NCBI GenBank assembly: GCA_022842985.1
Contig: JALHON010000009.1
Location: 1 to 39,081, forward strand
Origin: Acidobacteriota bacterium
GTDB lineage: Bacteria; Acidobacteriota; Vicinamibacteria; Vicinamibacterales; UBA2999
DNA: 39,081 bases
Direction: 5' to 3'
Position 1 is the stretch's first letter, and each line of letters begins with the position of its first letter. Below, piece by piece: positions 35,475 to 39,081 of this stretch. Below the pieces are notes generated by a model. The model made no database searches, was not told where the DNA came from, and saw nothing but the letters and a program-made list of their open reading frames with translations. The position numbers were made by a program, and so were the translations under genes.

Positions 35475-36167
35475 TCAGCGGGGCGTGCGTTCGACGGTCA
35501 CCTTCGGCGTGGGCGTGCCGCTCCACGTGAACCGGTAGGTGCGCGCCCGGCGCACGTTCATCACGAGCGCCGGCCGGAAACACGCCACGCAGGTGCCGCC
35601 GGCGTGGCGCACGCTCGGGTAGACCACGCCGAGCCCGCCCTGTTCGAGCAGGTCTTCCGCCAGACGCTGCGAGGCCTCGTAGCTGACGGGGTCGAGCCAG
35701 GCGCGCGCCGCCTTCTTGACCGCACGCAGGTCGTGGAAGCTGGCGCTGAAGTCGGCGAGATAGTCGTCATAGGTCACCGAGTCGTCGAAGCGGTCGATCT
35801 CGGCCAGCTGCACGGACTTGTGAAAGGCCACTTCGGCCTGCGAGGTCTCGAGGTCGAAGGCGGCATACCAGGCACCGCGGTCGGGCCCGCTGAACCGCGC
35901 GCCGAGCGGATGCGCGTGGCAGAACGACGCGTTGACCACGGCCGCATGGGGCACGCCGAACACCAGTTCCTCCGGGCCGATACCCGGCAGCCGCGAGTGT
36001 TCCGCCAGCAGCCGGTCGTTGGTCGCGGCGTCGAGTTCGAAAATCGCCTGCAGGTGCGCGTCGTCATCGGCGAGGGCGGCCAGCACGCTGTCGCCCTTCG
36101 CGGCGTGGCGTGACGGAATCAGCCGGTGGGTGTCGTACTGGCGCACCAGCGAGACCGGCGGCGTCAT
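35475..36167 (-). CDS. RES-domain toxin (NAD+ phosphorylase family)
   Basis: 230 aa. The RES fold is seen in RFSGPDRGAWYAAFDLETSQAEVAFHKSVQL (conserved Arg, aromatic and Glu), with the C-terminal Ser region GLGVVYPSVRHAGGTCVACFRPALV. Characterised RES toxins degrade NAD+ with phosphate and stop growth (family knowledge). It is encoded directly after the Xre-type antitoxin with a 1-nt overlap at 36167 (TGATG arrangement), the usual antitoxin-first order. Somewhat longer than short RES toxins (about 150-180 aa) because of an N-terminal extension of roughly 80 residues (MTPPVSLVRQYDTHRLIP...). Terminates 4 nt from the convergent amidohydrolase gene. Confidence 0.9.
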   Translation of the reverse strand: MTPPVSLVRQYDTHRLIPSRHAAKGDSVLAALADDDAHLQAIFELDAATNDRLLAEHSRLPGIGPEELVFGVPHAAVVNASFCHAHPLGARFSGPDRGAWYAAFDLETSQAEVAFHKSVQLAEIDRFDDSVTYDDYLADFSASFHDLRAVKKAARAWLDPVSYEASQRLAEDLLEQGGLGVVYPSVRHAGGTCVACFRPALVMNVRRARTYRFTWSGTPTPKVTVERTPR

Positions 36168-36604
36168 CAGCCGGCGCGGCGCGCGTCGAGCAGGCGGCGC
36201 ACCGTCTGCAGCGCCGGCAGGCCGCCCTCGATCATGAAGGCCAGCGGCGTCCGGCCGCCGAAGAGCGGATGGCGGTTCGCCAGGTGCACCCAGTCGTCGG
36301 CCAGGGCCTGCCCGTGCAGGATGTTGAGCGCCTTGAAGATGCCGATGAGGTAAGACACCCGCGTGAGGCGGTCGACCTCGAGCACTCGATCGGGCCGGCG
36401 CTTCATCTCGTAGAACGGCCCGTTCGTGACACCACCGAGCAGCGCGCGCGCATCTTCGTCGCGCACCTTCCAGCGGGCCATGATGGCGAAGAAGGCCTTG
36501 AGCGCCGGGGCCGACAGCCGTTCGCGCGACGCCGCCGAGCCGAGATCGGCAGGCCGATCGGCCTGATAGCGTGTGGCCGGGTACCGCAGCGGCACAGCCG
36601 TCAT
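36167..36604 (-). CDS. Xre/MbcA/ParS-type antitoxin
   Basis: 145 aa. The N-terminal helical part (ALKAFFAIMARWKVRDEDARALLGGVTNGPFYEMKRR) is the Xre-like DNA-binding region, and the C-terminal HPLFGGRTPLAFMIEGGLPALQTVRRLLDARR is the toxin-binding domain (DUF2384/MbcA-ParS-Xre type; the 'NxHPLFGGxxPLxFM' block). It neutralises the RES toxin and, by family knowledge, represses its own operon. The ATG is preceded by AGGAG 6 nt upstream, and a perfect palindrome lies across the transcription start region. First gene of the operon; overlaps the toxin gene by 1 nt. Confidence 0.9.
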   Translation of the reverse strand: MTAVPLRYPATRYQADRPADLGSAASRERLSAPALKAFFAIMARWKVRDEDARALLGGVTNGPFYEMKRRPDRVLEVDRLTRVSYLIGIFKALNILHGQALADDWVHLANRHPLFGGRTPLAFMIEGGLPALQTVRRLLDARRAG

Positions 36605-36609
36605 GGAGG

Positions 36610-36625
36610 ACTCCTGATCAGGAGT
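36610..36625 (-). promoter_or_regulatory. Palindromic operator of the Xre-RES operon
   Basis: ACTCCTGATCAGGAGT is a perfect 16-bp palindrome, starting 6 nt before the antitoxin ATG and overlapping the end of the -10 box. Its inner half also supplies the Shine-Dalgarno. It is the natural site for antitoxin autorepression; no binding has been shown. Confidence 0.75.
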
Positions 36626-36651
36626 GTATTGACTACTGAACAGACTGTCAA
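36623..36651 (-). promoter_or_regulatory. Promoter of the Xre-RES operon
   Basis: On the minus strand, TTGACA (36646-36651) and TACACT (36623-36628) are separated by 17 nt, a near-ideal sigma-70-type promoter, the clearest in the window. Confidence 0.8.
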
Positions 36652-36676
36652 CGCCCGCGCGCCACCGGGCCCCGCC

Positions 36677-38020
36677 CTAGTTGCGCCAGGGCATCAGGCG
36701 TTCGATCCAGGCGACCCGCGTGAGGTCGTTGTAGATGACCGTCACCATGAGCGCCATGATCACGACGAAGCCCGCGAAGAGCATCTTCTCCTTGACCGCC
36801 ATCGAGAAGTCGCGGCGCGCAATCACTTCCATGCCCATGATGGCCATGTGGCCACCGTCGAGCACGGGAATCGGCAGCAGGTTCAGCAGGCCGAGGTTCA
36901 GGCTGATCGACGCCATCAGCGCGAAGAGCTCCACCCAGCCCTGCGAGGCCGCGCTGCCCGAGAGCGACGCGATGCCCACCGGGCCCATCAGCTGCTTCGG
37001 CGAGGCCTGGCCGGTGAAGAGCTCGCCGAGCGTGCGCAGGATGAGCCCCGCCGTCTGCACGTTGCGCTGCACGCTCAGGCCGAGCGCCTCGACCGGCCCC
37101 GGCATGTAGCTGATGGTCTCGCTGCCGAGGGTGACGCCGATGACGGCGGTGTCGCCGCGCTGTTCGGGCGTGACATTGAGCGTCTGTTCGACGCCGTTGC
37201 GGTCGACGACGACCTCGGTGGGCTGGCCGCCGCGCGTGCGCAGCATCTCGATCACGGTGCGCGTCTCGATCATCCGCACGCCGTTGATGCGCTTGATCCG
37301 GTCGCCGCGCTGCAGCCCGGCCTTCTCGGCCGGGTCGCCGGGATTGACCTTGTCGATGAGGGGATAGGTGTCGGGCAGCACGCCGATCGTGCCGATCTCG
37401 AAGGTGGCGCCGTTGCGGATGGTGACTTCGGTCGTGGACGGCCGCACCGTGACGGTGCGCTCGACGCCGTCGCGCTTCACCCCGAACTCGACGTCGAGCT
37501 CCGGCTTCGACGACACCGCCATGTCGAGCTCTTCCCAGGTCGAGATGGCGCGGCCGTTGATCTTCACGATCTCGTCGCCGGGCTGCAGCCCGGCGGCGGC
37601 CGCCGCCGACTGCGCCTGCACGGCGCCGATGACGGCGGGCTTCGAGAGGAACGCCAGCACGCGGTCGCCCTGCATCAGCACGAGGGCGAGCACGAGCACG
37701 GCCAGGATCATGTTCATGGCCGGGCCCGCCAGCAGGATCTGGAAGCGCTGCCACTTGGTCTTCGACATGAACTCGTCGCTCGCGCCCTGCGGGTTGTCTT
37801 CCGGGTTCTCCCCCGCCATCTTCACGTAGCCGCCGAGCGGAATGGCGCTCAGGCAGTACTCGGTGTCGCCGCGTTTGAACGACAGCAGCTTCGGACCGAA
37901 CCCGAGCGAGAAGACGTGCACGCGCACGCCGTGCCAGCGGGCCAGCAGGAAATGCCCCAGTTCGTGCACGAACACGAGCACCCCGAGCACGAACGCAAAC
38001 GCCAGCGGCGTCGTCAGCAT
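36677..38020 (-). CDS. rseP: RIP metalloprotease RseP (site-2 protease)
   Basis: 447-aa inner-membrane zinc protease. HELGH (residues 19-23) in the first helix holds the metal and catalytic Glu. NPEDNPQGASDEFMSKTKWQRFQILLAGPAMNMILAV and the C-terminal LNLLPIPVLDGGHMAI (third metal ligand, LDGGH) complete the site. Two PDZ domains lie between the helices: GAVQAQSAAAAAGLQPGDEIVKINGR and IDKVNPGDPAEKAGLQRGDRIKRINGV. It cleaves anti-sigma factors and signal-peptide remnants within the membrane. GAGG precedes the ATG. It is 7 nt downstream of dxr, the common dxr-rseP order in many bacteria. Confidence 0.95.
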   Translation of the reverse strand: MLTTPLAFAFVLGVLVFVHELGHFLLARWHGVRVHVFSLGFGPKLLSFKRGDTEYCLSAIPLGGYVKMAGENPEDNPQGASDEFMSKTKWQRFQILLAGPAMNMILAVLVLALVLMQGDRVLAFLSKPAVIGAVQAQSAAAAAGLQPGDEIVKINGRAISTWEELDMAVSSKPELDVEFGVKRDGVERTVTVRPSTTEVTIRNGATFEIGTIGVLPDTYPLIDKVNPGDPAEKAGLQRGDRIKRINGVRMIETRTVIEMLRTRGGQPTEVVVDRNGVEQTLNVTPEQRGDTAVIGVTLGSETISYMPGPVEALGLSVQRNVQTAGLILRTLGELFTGQASPKQLMGPVGIASLSGSAASQGWVELFALMASISLNLGLLNLLPIPVLDGGHMAIMGMEVIARRDFSMAVKEKMLFAGFVVIMALMVTVIYNDLTRVAWIERLMPWRN

Positions 38021-38027
38021 GACAGCA

Positions 38028-39081
38028 CTACCTCTTCTCCGATTCTACCCGCACGAGCTCGAGGGCATGGGCTTTCGCCCAGGCGTCGACGGACCGCACG
38101 GCCGGCAGCGTCTCCACCGGGGTCGGGCGATGCGCGTCCATCGTGGCGGCAATCACGTCGGCAATGGCGGTGAAACCGAGCTGGCCTGCGAGGAAAGACG
38201 CCACGGCGACCTCGTTGGCCGCATTGAGCACGATCGGCAGGCTGCGGTCGGCGTCGAGGGCCCGGAAGGCCAGGCGCAGGCACGGGAATTCGTCCCAGGC
38301 CGGGGGGTGGAACTCGAGCGTGCCGGCACGTGCAAGGTCGAGATGCGGCACCGGCGTGTGCCAGCGGTCGGGATACGAGAAGGCGTACTGGATGGGCAGC
38401 CGCATGTCGGTCGTACCGAGCTGCGCCAGCATCGAGCCGTCGGTGAACTCGACGAGCGAGTGCACGATCGACTGCGGATGTACGACGACGTCGATCTGCG
38501 AGGAGGTCACGCCGAAGAGCCAGTGCGCCTCGATCACCTCGAGGCCCTTGTTCATGAGCGTGGCCGAGTCGATGGTGATCTTCTGCCCCATCTGCCAGGT
38601 CGGGTGCTTCAGGGCCTCGGCCGGCGTCACGTCCGCGAGACTCGCGCGGGTGCGGCCGCGGAAGGGCCCGCCCGACGCGGTGAGGATGAGGCGCTTCACG
38701 TGCTGCGTCTCATGCCCGTGCAGGCACTGGTGGATGGCGTTGTGTTCGCTGTCCACCGGCAGGATGGCGACGCCCTTGGCGCGGGCGCGGTCCATCACGA
38801 GCCCGCCGGCCATCACGAGCACTTCCTTGTTGGCGAGCGCGATCGTCTTGCCGGCGTCGATCGCCGCGAGCACGGCTTCGAGCGCCGCCGTGCCGGATGA
38901 TGCGCAGAGCACGAGGTCCACATCGGGCCGCGTCGCCAGCATCACGAGTCCGGCATCACCCACGCCGCGCGCCGCCGGCAGATCAGCCGCCGCGGCCAGG
39001 CGCGCCAGCGCGTCGTCAGTGGCCATCGACACCGCGGTGGGCCGGTGCGCCTGCACGGCCGGGGCGAGCGCCTCGGCGCTC
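38028..39081 (-). CDS. dxr: 1-deoxy-D-xylulose 5-phosphate reductoisomerase, N-terminus outside window
   Basis: Second committed enzyme of the MEP isoprenoid pathway; makes MEP from DXP with NADPH. The reading frame is open through the right edge (AEALAPA-VQAHRP), so the track start at 39056 is only a GTG inside the gene and about 50 N-terminal residues, including most of the NADPH-binding Rossmann fold, are missing. Conserved parts present: SSGTAALEAVLAAIDAGKTIALANKE, ILPVDSEHNAIHQCL (metal-binding Asp/Glu), LTASGGPF, HPTWQMGQKITIDSATLMNKGLE (catalytic His and metal ligands) and VHPQSIVHSLVEF. C-terminal alpha-bundle domain is complete. Followed by rseP after 7 nt. Confidence 0.96.
   Translation of the reverse strand, partial: SAEALAPAVQAHRPTAVSMATDDALARLAAAADLPAARGVGDAGLVMLATRPDVDLVLCASSGTAALEAVLAAIDAGKTIALANKEVLVMAGGLVMDRARAKGVAILPVDSEHNAIHQCLHGHETQHVKRLILTASGGPFRGRTRASLADVTPAEALKHPTWQMGQKITIDSATLMNKGLEVIEAHWLFGVTSSQIDVVVHPQSIVHSLVEFTDGSMLAQLGTTDMRLPIQYAFSYPDRWHTPVPHLDLARAGTLEFHPPAWDEFPCLRLAFRALDADRSLPIVLNAANEVAVASFLAGQLGFTAIADVIAATMDAHRPTPVETLPAVRSVDAWAKAHALELVRVESEKR

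Noticed and set aside
33535-35538. 667-aa and opposite-strand 633-aa ORFs
   Set aside because: Both are shadows of the amidohydrolase gene at 33755-35470, which has a lipobox and metal-binding motifs.
36110-38173. 687-aa plus-strand ORF
   Set aside because: Antisense to the antitoxin and rseP; no domain recognised, His/Arg-rich shadow.

Overview
The window reads as chromosomal DNA of a high-GC Acidobacteriota bacterium, most likely of the Vicinamibacteria type. This is an inference from gene families: an Oar-like TonB-dependent receptor with an N-terminal carboxypeptidase-regulatory-like domain, a pair of secreted VWFA proteins of the kind typical of Acidobacteria, a long multihaem cytochrome c, and an atpZ-atpI-atpE fragment. 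No rRNA, tRNA or CRISPR array was recognised. Genes are packed tightly, with many 1-8 nt overlaps of the ATGA/GTGA kind.

Layout. (1) 1-1.7 kb: 5' part of a secreted multihaem cytochrome c (minus strand, running off the left edge; absent from the supplied ORF track). (2) 1.7-20.8 kb: a surface polysaccharide locus. A GT4 glycosyltransferase (minus) diverges from a plus-strand operon: GT4, asparagine-synthase-type amidotransferase, Wzm/Wzt-type ABC exporter with a C-terminal glycan-recognition domain, methyltransferase, GT4, methyltransferase. A minus-strand set converges on it: GDP-fucose-synthase-like reductase, a methyltransferase-GT2 fusion, a methyltransferase and a large GT-C-like membrane protein. 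The dTDP-sugar genes rmlB-rmlA-rmlC lie beyond an internally deleted IS481-type element. Together they suggest an ABC-exported, methyl-decorated heteropolysaccharide (O-antigen or capsule type), with rmlD and gmd missing from the window.

(3) 20.9-24.8 kb: tryptophan 2,3-dioxygenase and the TonB-dependent receptor, with a clear intrinsic terminator. (4) 25.2-30.7 kb: EamA transporter, a three-gene ATP synthase fragment (atpZ, atpI-like, atpE) without atpB, two overlapping VWFA genes and an NhaC antiporter. (5) 30.7-35.5 kb: TIGR04076-like protein, aldo/keto reductase, a cobA-hemD fusion broken by a frameshift in a CG-dinucleotide run, and a lipoprotein N-acyl-D-amino-acid deacylase-type amidohydrolase. 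(6) 35.5-36.6 kb: RES/Xre toxin-antitoxin pair with a visible promoter and palindromic operator. (7) 36.7-39.1 kb: rseP and dxr (dxr cut by the right edge).

The most unusual non-coding signal is a dispersed family of REP-like palindromes with core GGGGAC(A/T)GTCCCC followed by ATTCTGG, at four intergenic sites. Two of these are head-to-head pairs (REPIN-like), and two carry a second GCC..AAGTC..GGC mini-hairpin. A second recurring signal is -10-like hexamers lying 9-14 nt before start codons that lack a Shine-Dalgarno sequence, suggesting leaderless transcripts.
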